Below, piece by piece: positions 15,911-22,938 of a stretch of 25,535 bases of DNA (positions are counted from its first letter, which is position 1; the number at the start of each line of letters is the position of its first letter). The notes beneath the pieces are model-generated. The model searched no databases. It had not been told where the DNA came from and saw only the letters and a list, made by a program, of their open reading frames with translations. The position numbers and the translations under genes were made by a program. This DNA comes from S143-63 sp964425855 (GTDB lineage Archaea > Thermoproteota > Thermoprotei_A > Sulfolobales > Acidilobaceae), in contig CAYROE010000011.1 in assembly GCA_964425855.1 (NCBI GenBank), positions 1-25,535 of the forward strand. Reading direction: 5' to 3'.

Positions 15911-16059
15911 TAGTATCTTTGGGAGCCTCATGTAATTTCATTGGAAGAAAAGGGAGAATGTAGATAACGGATCTATCGGGCCTGGACCCGGAGGCGGGGA
16001 GTGGATATAAGTCTTGGGCGAAAACCCTCCTTCCCAGCGTGTATTTAAGTGGTTCTTGG

Positions 16060-16692
16060 CTAGTCTACAGGTCCTAAAATGCACTTCTCTTTCCAGAGCT
16101 TCTTATAGATGTTAGCTACTGCTCTCTCAACGTCTATTTCTCTCTTTGCTCCTGTGATTACCATCTTTCCACTGCTGAATATTAGGAGCACTACTGTGGG
16201 TTCATTCATTCTGTAGATGAGCCCTGGAAACTGCTCTGGCTCGTACATGCTTCCCTCCAGGCTGTACGCTGCTGCTTCGAGGTCTACGTATACGTGAAGG
16301 TTCGCGCTTGCTACTATGTTCTGTATCTGTGTCTTTGGGACTCCTCTGACTGGTATGCCGGCGTCTATAAGGCTCTTTATAATCTTCTTTACTGCGAAGA
16401 CTAGTTGGTTTACGCTTTTTGCCCCAGTTACAACCATTTTGCCCGACTTGAAGATGAGGGCCGTCACCTTGGGATTGTTTAACCTGTATACTAGTCCTGG
16501 GAACTGGTCTGGATTGTAGTCTACGTCTGGTATTCTTGTTTCTATGAGGTTTAGGTCGAGAGGATGATCCAGTATGACTGTTGCTACTATGTTTTCTATT
16601 TTTGCCTCGGGCCTCCGGTAGCCCTCTGGGACCTCGAGGGTCTCTAGCGGGCTAGGGCCCCTACTGGGGATACGCTTCGCAGAACTAGACAT
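16060..16692 (-). CDS. tbp: TATA-binding protein
   Basis: This general transcription factor binds the TATA box and recruits TFB and RNA polymerase. The 210 residues contain the two direct repeats, about 31-118 and 122-205, with paired IENIVAT/IQNIVAS, DQFPGL/EQFPGL and FKSGKMVVTGAK/FSSGKMVITGAK. The four DNA-kinking phenylalanines are Phe64, Phe81, Phe155 and Phe172. An N-terminal tail of about 28 polar residues is longer than usual for archaeal TBP, and the C-terminal acidic tail is missing. On the minus strand GGGTG stands 6 nt before the ATG. The promoter region carries a perfect dyad. Confidence 0.98.
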   Translation of the reverse strand: MSSSAKRIPSRGPSPLETLEVPEGYRRPEAKIENIVATVILDHPLDLNLIETRIPDVDYNPDQFPGLVYRLNNPKVTALIFKSGKMVVTGAKSVNQLVFAVKKIIKSLIDAGIPVRGVPKTQIQNIVASANLHVYVDLEAAAYSLEGSMYEPEQFPGLIYRMNEPTVVLLIFSSGKMVITGAKREIDVERAVANIYKKLWKEKCILGPVD

Positions 16693-16714
16693 TTATAACA
16701 CCCACATGTTATAA
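16693..16714. repeat. Perfect 8-bp inverted repeat directly before the tbp start codon
   Basis: The arms TTATAACA (16693-16700) and TGTTATAA (16707-16714) are separated by CCCACA. Each arm contains a TATA-like core. The dyad spans the inferred tbp transcription start (about 16706) and touches the ATG at 16692, so a protein bound here would block initiation. Confidence 0.8.
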
Positions 16715-16726
16715 GTGAATATGCGT

Positions 16727-16737
16727 TATTTAAATAG
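16727..16737 (-). promoter_or_regulatory. TATA box of tbp
   Basis: On the minus strand CTATTTAAATAA is centred near 16732, predicting transcription start near 16706. That leaves a leader of about 14 nt with GGGTG as ribosome-binding site. The nearer CTTATAACA would start transcription inside the reading frame, so this upstream box is the better choice. Confidence 0.5.
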
Positions 16738-16800
16738 TTCAAATAAAAATAGATATACACTAGCCGACAAGGCATAAATATGACAAGTTTATATATACAG

Positions 16801-17010
16801 GGCAGACGTTCCTGGGTTTCTCCGGACCCAACTGCTCGAAGACTAGTTTACGTCTAGGCGTATTATTAACCATATACCTGGTATCCACGGTATATGCAAC
16901 AATATACGCGGGTATTACATTGAGCCTCAGAAGAGGGCCGGTCGCCCCATTGACCCTAGGGCATCACATAATATTATACCCCTTATGTCGGCAAGCTCAT
17001 CCCGGCCAAT
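16801..17010 (+). ncRNA. Candidate structured non-coding RNA (strand uncertain)
   Basis: No coding frame is apparent in the 390 bp between tbp and tRNA-Lys, but the stretch folds strongly. CATATACC (16871-16878) pairs perfectly with GGTATATG (16889-16896). Outside it GCGTAT and ATT (16858-16867, one bulge) pair with AAT and ATACGC (16901-16909). AGACGT (16804-16809) pairs with ACGTCT (16850-16855) around a TGGGT/ACCCA hairpin. GGGTAT (16910-16915) pairs with ATACCC (16976-16981), with CCTC-AGAA-GAGG inside. A CATAAATA box near 16777 would start a plus-strand RNA near 16803. It lacks the hallmarks of 5S, SRP and RNase P RNA. The hairpin with an internal loop and an ACA at 16917 loosely recalls H/ACA guides, but no kink-turn is seen. 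Confidence 0.4.
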
Positions 17011-17031
17011 CTAACATCTATTAGGGTAATC

Positions 17032-17040
17032 CTTTTAAAT
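17032..17040 (+). promoter_or_regulatory. Candidate TATA box for tRNA-Lys
   Basis: CTTTTAAAT is centred about 46 bp before the mature tRNA 5' end. It predicts a start near 17062 and a leader of about 20 nt. Motif and spacing only. Confidence 0.4.
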
Positions 17041-17082
17041 CTCAAGAAACCAGGAAAAGGAAACTGGCCTAAAACAATAGGT

Positions 17083-17190
17083 GGGCCCGTAGCTCAGCCT
17101 GGTAGAGCGGCGGGCTCTTAACCCGTAGACGTGCATGGCACCTGGCCGCACAGGCGGAAGTCCCGGGTTCAAATCCCGGCGGGCCCGCCA
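17083..17190 (+). tRNA. tRNA-Lys(CTT) with an intron in the variable loop, CCA encoded
   Basis: The acceptor GGGCCCG pairs with CGGGCCC (17180-17186). D-stem GCTC/GAGC is normal. Anticodon stem GCGGG/CCCGT encloses CTCTTAA, giving anticodon CTT at 17117-17119. The T-arm is CCGGG-TTCAAAT-CCCGG, and discriminator G17187 is followed by CCA. Between the anticodon stem and T-stem there are 36 nt in place of 5. Removing 17129-17159 leaves the variable loop AGGTC, as in archaeal tRNA-Lys, and a mature length of 77 nt. As in tRNA-Gln, the leader ends in GGT, complementary to discriminator plus CC (with one G-U pair). Confidence 0.93.
17129..17159 (+). other. 31-nt tRNA-Lys intron at non-canonical position 45/46
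   Basis: A bulge-helix-bulge can be drawn. The central helix is exon CCGT (17123-17126) with intron GCGG (17154-17157). Bulge one is AGA, cut after AG (17128/17129). Bulge two is AAG, cut after AA (17159/17160). The intron-side helix is C, then GTGC (17131-17134) with GCAC (17148-17151) and one bulged A. The exon-side outer helix is lacking, as in relaxed motifs cut by the crenarchaeal two-subunit splicing endonuclease. Confidence 0.8.
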
Positions 17191-17261
17191 CAAACCCCAA
17201 ATAGAAGGGCTCCTTCTCATTCACTCATCGTAAACCCTAGGGATAGTTCAACAAAGGATAC

Positions 17262-18128
17262 TTACTTCTCGGATTCTATCTCTTGATCCTCCATCAATGA
17301 CGATAAAGCTATAGCCAGCACGATAAGACCTGCCCCTACAAGCTGGTAGTGATCCATGGTTTCTCTCAATGCTATATACGAGAATATCCCTGCAAACACT
17401 GGCTCGAGCAAGTAGACGATAGCCGCAACTCCCGCGCTTATATGCCTCTGCCCGTAGACCTGTAGTCCAAATGCTCCGATAGTGCATACGAGGGCGAGAT
17501 ACAACAGCACTAGAAAGGCCCTTACATCAATTAGAGGCTCTATACCGGTTCTAGCCAGCCCAACAGGTAGAAACACTAGTCCAGGTATCATCTCCAGAAA
17601 AACTATGAGAAGAGGATCAGCACGGCTGACATGTGACACCATGATGATCTGAGCAGCCCAGAAAATGGCTCCGAGGAGGACAAGGAAATCGCCAATGTTA
17701 AGCGCAACGTCTGGACGTGTTAGAAGATAGAGGCCGAGGAGACTCATCCCAAGGCTAAGGGCTAGATAACGATCATACTTTCTAAGAACAAGCGCCAAGT
17801 AGGCATGCACAAAGGGAACATTCATACCCGTTATAAAGGCTCTCTTAGAAGCCGTGGTTAAACCGGTACCCCAGCCCTGGAGCCATATGCCAAGAGTATA
17901 TGCCAGGCCGACCAGGAGACCTCCCTTAACAACATCCCTAGTCAAGAGATGCCGCTTATACCATACATAGGGGGCCAGGAGCAGGATAGTCAACAGGCTC
18001 CTCATACCAGTATAGAGTTCTCCACCTACATATCCTACAGCGATCTTTATGGCAGGAAACGACGAGCCCCAGAATATGCTCGTACCCAGAAGCGGTAGCA
18101 GACCCTTCAGTATCTTCTCCCTGTTCAA
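17262..18128 (-). CDS. EamA/DMT-family transporter
   Basis: The 288-residue protein consists almost wholly of hydrophobic helices, about ten, in two EamA repeats. Repeat one opens with LGTSIFWGSSFPAIKIAV, where the WGSSFP-like motif is diagnostic of the drug/metabolite transporter superfamily. Repeat two contains LLGAIFWAAQIIMVSHVSR and ends with the typical AAIVYLLEPVFAGIFSYI and E-Q-x-x-GAGLIVLAI helix. It probably exports or imports a small metabolite across the cell membrane; the substrate is unknown. The start is TTG with GGGAG four nt upstream. It is divergent from the methyltransferase gene and follows tRNA-Lys tail to tail. Confidence 0.88.
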   Translation of the reverse strand: MNREKILKGLLPLLGTSIFWGSSFPAIKIAVGYVGGELYTGMRSLLTILLLAPYVWYKRHLLTRDVVKGGLLVGLAYTLGIWLQGWGTGLTTASKRAFITGMNVPFVHAYLALVLRKYDRYLALSLGMSLLGLYLLTRPDVALNIGDFLVLLGAIFWAAQIIMVSHVSRADPLLIVFLEMIPGLVFLPVGLARTGIEPLIDVRAFLVLLYLALVCTIGAFGLQVYGQRHISAGVAAIVYLLEPVFAGIFSYIALRETMDHYQLVGAGLIVLAIALSSLMEDQEIESEK

Positions 18129-18228
18129 CCTGCTCCCAGCCCTCGACGCAGAATTGTATAGTCGGCCGAAATAAAACCTGTATCTTCCACATTATTAAAA
18201 CACAATATAGTAGAAGAGAAGAATAGTC

Positions 18229-19446
18229 GTGCCAGATCCCTCCAATGGAGGCTGTACAGGGACAATGACTAGAAAAGAAGCCGTCAACACAAAGATAAAG
18301 ACGTGTGGGACACCCCTACAATACACTATAGGAGTATTAGAGAAAATCCCCCCAATCCTCGGAGACACGTGCAAGCTAGTAAGAGAACTAACAAAGCCGG
18401 TGAAAAGACTATATGTGAGGGTCAACACGGCGAGGATAAGCGTCGAACGATACCTAGAACTACTAGGCGAGCACGGAATAAGATTCTACAGAGACGAAGA
18501 GATAGCGGAAGCCATATGGACAGAAGTCCACGGTCCCTTCGAGGTACCAGTATACCGGGGAAGAGTAATCGCCGATAAGAAAGCCAGCGAATCCGTCCTA
18601 CTGGGAAGCGACCTTTATGCTCCTGGAGTAATAGGTGCGAGCCACTTCAGGAAGGGCCAGAAAGTAACCGTTGTCTCTGAGAACGGAGTAATTGTAGGAG
18701 CTGGGACAGCTATAATGGATCCTGGCGAGATGATGTCGTCGACGAAAGGCCTCGCAGTAATAATAGAGCATCCAAGGTACAAGAGCTACAGGGTTCGAGA
18801 CCTACCAGGCTACCACGAGGGATACATATATGGCCAGAGCATATCGAGCATGTACGTCGGCCACATAATAGACCCCGAGCCAGGCCAGACAATAATAGAC
18901 CTGACAGCGGCGCCAGGAGGTAAGATCTCGCACATAGCCCAGAAAGCCTCCCCCGATACACGTATAATAGCAGTAGACAGGCCAAGCAAGAGGCAAAAAC
19001 TCATAGAAACACTTAGAAGACTAGGCTTAGAAAAACGCGTAGAAGTACTGGGCCTGGACTCCCGCAAAATAACCAGCAAAATACCCAGCCTCAGGGAGAC
19101 AGCGGACATCGTGCTAGTAGATCCTCCGTGCACAAATCTAGGAGTAAGACCAAAAGTCTATGATCTAAAGCGAGAACAAGATGTTAGAAACATGGTATTA
19201 TACCAGAGAGGATTCATACGGGAAGCCTACAAGCTACTGAAACCAGGAGGAATACTAGTATATTCAACGTGTACCCTCACATCTTCAGAAAACACAGGTA
19301 ATGTTACATGGGCAGAGGCCCTAGGCTTCGAGCTAATAGGGTTACCGAGACTGCTGAGAAGACCAATATATGCAGGGGACACGCTATGGTTTAACCCGTT
19401 AGACGGTATACCAGGATTCTTTATCGCGCTTCTGCGGAAGCAGTAG
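18229..19446 (+). CDS. NSUN6-like tRNA (cytosine-5) methyltransferase with PUA domain
   Basis: The 405-residue protein has a PUA domain at about 108-190 (VIADKKASESVLLGSDLYAP ... GLAVIIEHPRY) inserted before the SAM-dependent core. The core shows DLTAAPGGKISHIAQ (motif I), DPPCTNLG (motif IV, with the Cys that releases product) and YSTCTLTSSEN (motif VI, with the nucleophilic Cys). A PUA domain joined to a two-cysteine m5C core is the arrangement of NSUN6 and its archaeal relatives that methylate C72 of tRNA; rRNA remains possible. The start is uncertain: GTG at 18229 lies about 33 bp after an ATTAAAAC box, while ATG at 18265 has GGAGG 13 nt before it. The last 26 bp overlap the convergent surE. 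Confidence 0.9.
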   Translation: MPDPSNGGCTGTMTRKEAVNTKIKTCGTPLQYTIGVLEKIPPILGDTCKLVRELTKPVKRLYVRVNTARISVERYLELLGEHGIRFYRDEEIAEAIWTEVHGPFEVPVYRGRVIADKKASESVLLGSDLYAPGVIGASHFRKGQKVTVVSENGVIVGAGTAIMDPGEMMSSTKGLAVIIEHPRYKSYRVRDLPGYHEGYIYGQSISSMYVGHIIDPEPGQTIIDLTAAPGGKISHIAQKASPDTRIIAVDRPSKRQKLIETLRRLGLEKRVEVLGLDSRKITSKIPSLRETADIVLVDPPCTNLGVRPKVYDLKREQDVRNMVLYQRGFIREAYKLLKPGGILVYSTCTLTSSENTGNVTWAEALGFELIGLPRLLRRPIYAGDTLWFNPLDGIPGFFIALLRKQ

Positions 19447-20254
19447 CCTCCACCTCCTCGGCTAGATAACCTGCTAGCCGATCAAGGTATTTCTCGATCT
19501 CCTCATTGTTTATCCTCGGCGATAGATCGAGCTGTAATGGAGTCAGTGTAATCGCCTCCTCCACATGAACAGCGTAGACGTCTGTGCCCGGTATCATTTC
19601 TGCAAGCATGCCGTAGAGCCAATAGTACTTGTTACCCCTCGGATCATAGTTGACGTTTACTCTCTGGAGGAACTTTATCTTAGCAGGTCTAGCAACCCGT
19701 ACAGGGGTCTCCGGCCCAATGCTTCTCGGATAATTAACGTTAAGCACGTTGACTCCCTCAGGCAATCCATGCTCCAACACATAGGACGAGATAATCCTTG
19801 TAGCCCTCACAACATACTCATAATACTCAGGGTCCTGGAAGTCCTGGGAATCTTCTATTGCAGCAGAAAAGGCTATGGAGGGGATGCCGAGCAAGCTGGC
19901 CTGAGCGGCTGCACCCACAGTACCACTGCTCAGTATGACCTGTATGCTAGTGTTATCGCCTATGTTGACTCCGGAGACAACGAGGTCTACTTTAGGCGTT
20001 ATCTCGTTGAGGGCAAGATAAATGATGTCGCTTGGTGTCCCATTAGTGACGTATATAAGCGTGTTCCAGTACCTTATCCTCCTTATCCGTAGCGGCTTGT
20101 GGAGTGTTAGTCCTAGACCGCTTGAACTCTTAGGGGTCTCGGGCGCGAATATTATGGATTTGCCTAGGGGTTTTACAGCGTCGTAGAGTAGTTTTAGGCC
20201 TAGACTGTATACTCCGTCATCGTTTGTCACGAGTATTCTCCTGGATCCCTTCAC
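19421..20254 (-). CDS. surE: SurE 5'/3'-nucleotidase (first copy)
   Basis: SurE removes phosphate from nucleoside monophosphates, often 3'- as well as 5'-, with a divalent metal. The metal and phosphate motifs are intact: VTNDDGV (Asn11, Asp12, Asp13), PKSSSGLG (Ser43-45), TNGTPSD, and SGVNIGDN (Asn97), followed by SSGTVGAA. It has 277 residues, within the family range. GTG at 20254 has AGGAGGG 7 nt upstream; the nearby ATG at 20261 is out of frame. The C-terminal coding end overlaps the convergent methyltransferase by 26 bp. A diverged second copy lies 2.7 kb away on the other strand. Confidence 0.93.
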   Translation of the reverse strand: MKGSRRILVTNDDGVYSLGLKLLYDAVKPLGKSIIFAPETPKSSSGLGLTLHKPLRIRRIRYWNTLIYVTNGTPSDIIYLALNEITPKVDLVVSGVNIGDNTSIQVILSSGTVGAAAQASLLGIPSIAFSAAIEDSQDFQDPEYYEYVVRATRIISSYVLEHGLPEGVNVLNVNYPRSIGPETPVRVARPAKIKFLQRVNVNYDPRGNKYYWLYGMLAEMIPGTDVYAVHVEEAITLTPLQLDLSPRINNEEIEKYLDRLAGYLAEEVEATASAEAR

Positions 20255-20475
20255 TCTTCATCCCTCCTATTATCACATCATAGCATGTATGAAGACAGGC
20301 TCCCCGTCTATCTGGAATTCAATGCCCGTCCTCCCCAGGCATAGGCCCTTTAAGAGTAGACAATTTGCCTAGGCCCGTTCACCTGGAGATATACCGGCTT
20401 CTTATTTATCAATAATTACGCTATGAAGGTATTATAAGATATCGTGTTTACGAATAAGCTATTTTTGCCTCAAGC

Positions 20476-21561
20476 CTAGCATGGCTCGTATGGCTCCGGT
20501 GGAAAGTCAATCTCTGATATCTTCTTCGATGGGTTCAACTGGAATATCTTAGGTATCTGGTCGCCGTAGAGTAAGTGTTGGACAAGCCTCTTACTCGTGG
20601 ACGGAGCCATAGTTAGCCCTGCACCATTGAATCCTGTAAGCACGTATACGTCGCCTAATCTATCTACTCGATCAGCTATGGGTAGACTGTCTCCACTGGT
20701 ATTACAGGGAGCCGCCCAGTACGAGACTATGCCAGCGTTCCACGCATCCGGATTACGCTCAGCGTATCTTTCTATAACCTCATAGATGTCTTCCTGGTCA
20801 GGGTTGAAGCCCTCATATGGGTCATTAATCATAGTATTGGCGCCGTTACCGATATTTGATCGGGACGGGCTAACGGGTACGATATAGTAGTGGAGTGCGT
20901 CGTCCTCAATAATTCTAGCAGGCTTGGCTCCCTCAATGGTGGCCATCTGGCACCGGTAGGTTACAAGATACTCTCGGAGTTCGGGTAGGAGCTGGAGGCT
21001 CCACGCTCCACCAGCAATTATAATGGGTTGATCTATTCTTCCCCGCGGCCCCTTGAAGACGTCTCCGTCTCTAACTACTCTTCCATCGACTATGTCGACT
21101 CCTAGCCTTGAGGCTTCCTGAACCATCGCGTTTATAGCCCACCCTATGTCGACAACGAATTCCCTAACCAGGGCATAGCCCTCTCCATCATAAGTCCTCA
21201 TAGGGAAGCCGGAGGCTCGAGTAGCTTCCTCTGCGTCGATCATCTCTGTGTCTAGGCCTCTTCTATTATGTATCTTTGCTAGTTTCTCCATGCATCCGGG
21301 ATTCTTATTGATCCACAGAGCCCTTACACGCCAAATATTATTCGTGCTCTCCGGGAGAGACCTGTAGATCTCCAAGCTCTCCAGTGGATATTCTAGGAGG
21401 CTTTCTGGCATTATCGTTACTAGTATGCCTGCACTGTTACCGCTGGCACCATAGCCCGGGTATTCAGGCTCGTATACCGTTACTTTTACTCCTTGCCTAG
21501 CTAACTGTAATGCTGTCGATAACCCGGCTATACCTCCTCCCACTATGCTTATCTTGTCCAT
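20476..21561 (-). CDS. FAD-dependent oxidoreductase, DAO family
   Basis: The 361-residue protein begins with the dinucleotide-binding VGGGIAGLSTALQLARQG (Gly8, Gly10, Gly13) and the acidic end of strand two in VTVYEP. The DAO-family C-terminal FAD motif is YVLTGFNGAGLTMAPSTSK near 315-335. This family includes glycine, sarcosine and D-amino-acid oxidases and the catalytic subunits of amine dehydrogenases. The protein has no covalent-flavin Cys that I can place, and it ends in PPEPYEPC. ATG has GGGAGG 8 nt upstream. No partner subunit such as an HcnA-like 2Fe-2S protein is complete next to it, so it may act alone. Substrate is not predictable. Confidence 0.87.
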   Translation of the reverse strand: MDKISIVGGGIAGLSTALQLARQGVKVTVYEPEYPGYGASGNSAGILVTIMPESLLEYPLESLEIYRSLPESTNNIWRVRALWINKNPGCMEKLAKIHNRRGLDTEMIDAEEATRASGFPMRTYDGEGYALVREFVVDIGWAINAMVQEASRLGVDIVDGRVVRDGDVFKGPRGRIDQPIIIAGGAWSLQLLPELREYLVTYRCQMATIEGAKPARIIEDDALHYYIVPVSPSRSNIGNGANTMINDPYEGFNPDQEDIYEVIERYAERNPDAWNAGIVSYWAAPCNTSGDSLPIADRVDRLGDVYVLTGFNGAGLTMAPSTSKRLVQHLLYGDQIPKIFQLNPSKKISEIDFPPEPYEPC

Positions 21562-21694
21562 ACTTAATCCTCCCAGCGTCTTATTCTACTCGACACCGCT
21601 CCCTGTATTTGTGGCGTGACCTGGTCTATACACGTGTTCCTTATCTTATCATTTATACTTGTTCTTGTGATGTTCTAATGGTGGGGAAAGGGTT

Positions 21695-22408
21695 GTGCTG
21701 GCCGAGATAGCGTTTCCGCACGCGACAGGAGTAGTGCTCTTCGCCGCGGCCGCACTAATACTAGTAGTCTATCGGAGAACGGGCGTGGTTAGCCTAGTAT
21801 ACCTGGCACTTGGATTCATATTCGTGGGTATAGAGTCACTCCTGGATGGCTACGAGGCACAGCTCCTGTACGAGGCGGCTGGCGGCGATTGGAACGCCCT
21901 GGCTGGTGCACAAGAGCTCTCTAAGATACTCATGATCGACACTATTAGGGGAATCTTTATAGTGTTATGGGCTAGTATGGAGGTAATGTTTGCCGCTTCC
22001 CTATCGGGCTCGGAGAACAAGACCATAGTCTACGGAGTCCCCGCCGCCATAGCGGTCCTAGGCACTATTCAAACGATATACTTTAACCACTACTCTGGTA
22101 TAACACCGCTCTCAGACAGGATCTACGCCTCTAGTGCTATCAGGGTAATGGGAATACTTGTACCAGTAGCACTAATAGTAGGAGGATACCTGCTCGCGAG
22201 CCTATATAGAACCCTCCAGACGAAGAGCATCCTGTTCTATGGGCTCGGATTCGTCATACATGGACTAACACTTCCAACCTATACAGTGGCTAAGGAGGCA
22301 GGGACAGTAGCCCTAGGACTATGGTACGCGTTTGGAGGAGTCATTCCTGCACTATTCGCGGTGTACGCAACGATACTCCTAGAGAAAGAATCAAAAGAAG
22401 CCATATAA
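21695..22408 (+). CDS. Orphan membrane protein with seven predicted helices
   Basis: I do not recognise this 237-residue protein. By eye it has seven hydrophobic segments, near residues 8-26, 33-50, 84-104, 111-130, 147-169, 178-199 and 206-226, joined by short loops. Charged residues sit mainly between helices (YRRTG, YRTLQTK, EKESKEA), and the C-terminal tail is short and charged. The longest loop, between helices two and three, is acidic. There is no signal peptide and no catalytic motif. Start GTG has AAAGGG two nt before it, and a TTTATACTT box lies about 40 bp upstream. It is divergent from the DAO-family oxidase, with which it may share regulation. Confidence 0.75.
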   Translation: MLAEIAFPHATGVVLFAAAALILVVYRRTGVVSLVYLALGFIFVGIESLLDGYEAQLLYEAAGGDWNALAGAQELSKILMIDTIRGIFIVLWASMEVMFAASLSGSENKTIVYGVPAAIAVLGTIQTIYFNHYSGITPLSDRIYASSAIRVMGILVPVALIVGGYLLASLYRTLQTKSILFYGLGFVIHGLTLPTYTVAKEAGTVALGLWYAFGGVIPALFAVYATILLEKESKEAI

Positions 22409-22546
22409 GCCTCGTGGAGGAGACATATACCCTCTATAAGCAACACATAGCCCATCAATAAACCCTGATGGCTTGGAGAGATCTGTTTCCCACACTCATC
22501 ACTCTCACTCTATCGTATAGATGACTCATAGAGGGAGTGCAGGAAC

Positions 22547-22891
22547 ATGTCATGCCCATTCGCAGAAAGACAAGGAGCCGCAGTATACTGCAAACTACTA
22601 AATAAAAGAGTAAACCCACTAGCCTATCCATGCCTATCGAAGAAATACGAGAAATGCAAAGTCTACCAGGAACGAGGAAAACAAGCACAAAAAACAGAAC
22701 GCCAAGAACAACCTAAGCAAACAACAGTCCAAGTACAGCGGTCAGAACAAGCTAGGAAGACAGGCATAAGGCTAGACGGGTCACCGGCAAGACACTGCAG
22801 AGAATGCATCTACTATGGCAGAACAGGAGTATGCCTCCTCCTCGGCGTCGAGATAAAGGATCCCGACCGTCCACCGTGCAGGACACAATAA
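22547..22891 (+). CDS. Small cysteine-rich protein with two possible metal-binding clusters
   Basis: The 114-residue protein has cysteines at 3, 15, 29 and 37 and a second group in CRECIYYGRTGVC (84, 87, 95) plus Cys near 111. The halves resemble each other in layout: Cys, about 11-12 residues, C-x-L-L, then a P-x-C (CKLLNKRVNPLAYPC in the first; CLLLGVEIKDPDRPPC in the second). This suggests two copies of a small zinc or Fe-S fold. They are joined by a Gln/Lys/Arg-rich linker (about 40-75) that looks disordered. The ATG is preceded by AGGA at close distance and GAGGGAG further up. It ends 47 bp before the second SurE gene, so they are likely one transcript. No known function. Confidence 0.75.
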   Translation: MSCPFAERQGAAVYCKLLNKRVNPLAYPCLSKKYEKCKVYQERGKQAQKTERQEQPKQTTVQVQRSEQARKTGIRLDGSPARHCRECIYYGRTGVCLLLGVEIKDPDRPPCRTQ

Positions 22892-22938
22892 TTATTAGAC
22901 AAGATAACGGGCAGAATCCTCCTAGGTGCACCGTAGAA

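Noticed and set aside
15911..16059. GC-rich spacer between the metallophosphoesterase and tbp with GGG-CGAAAA-CCC
   Set aside because: Only 3 bp stems and no guide-RNA boxes; nothing supportable beyond the tails of two convergent genes.
16858..16919. Hairpin plus ACA read as an H/ACA guide RNA
   Set aside because: The internal loop is small and the apical loop lacks a kink-turn or GA pairs; kept only as part of the unassigned structured region.
20273..20368. Open frame on the minus strand between the oxidase and surE ending in EFQIDGEPVFIHAMM, recalling the start of an HcnA-like 2Fe-2S protein
   Set aside because: Only 31 codons, with a stop directly upstream and no ATG, GTG or TTG before the interesting part; too short to separate a gene remnant from chance.
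22453..22546. Small hairpins (CCATCA/TGATGG; CTCTAT/ATAGAG) and a GTGATGA on the minus strand, checked as a C/D-box guide RNA
   Set aside because: No D box (CTGA) at a fitting distance and the internal boxes do not pair up; probably just the leader of the Cys-rich gene.
22804..22938. N-terminal extension of the second SurE
   Set aside because: It runs through the Cys-rich gene in another frame, has no family similarity, and the NDDG motif sits at the normal distance from the TTG at 22939.
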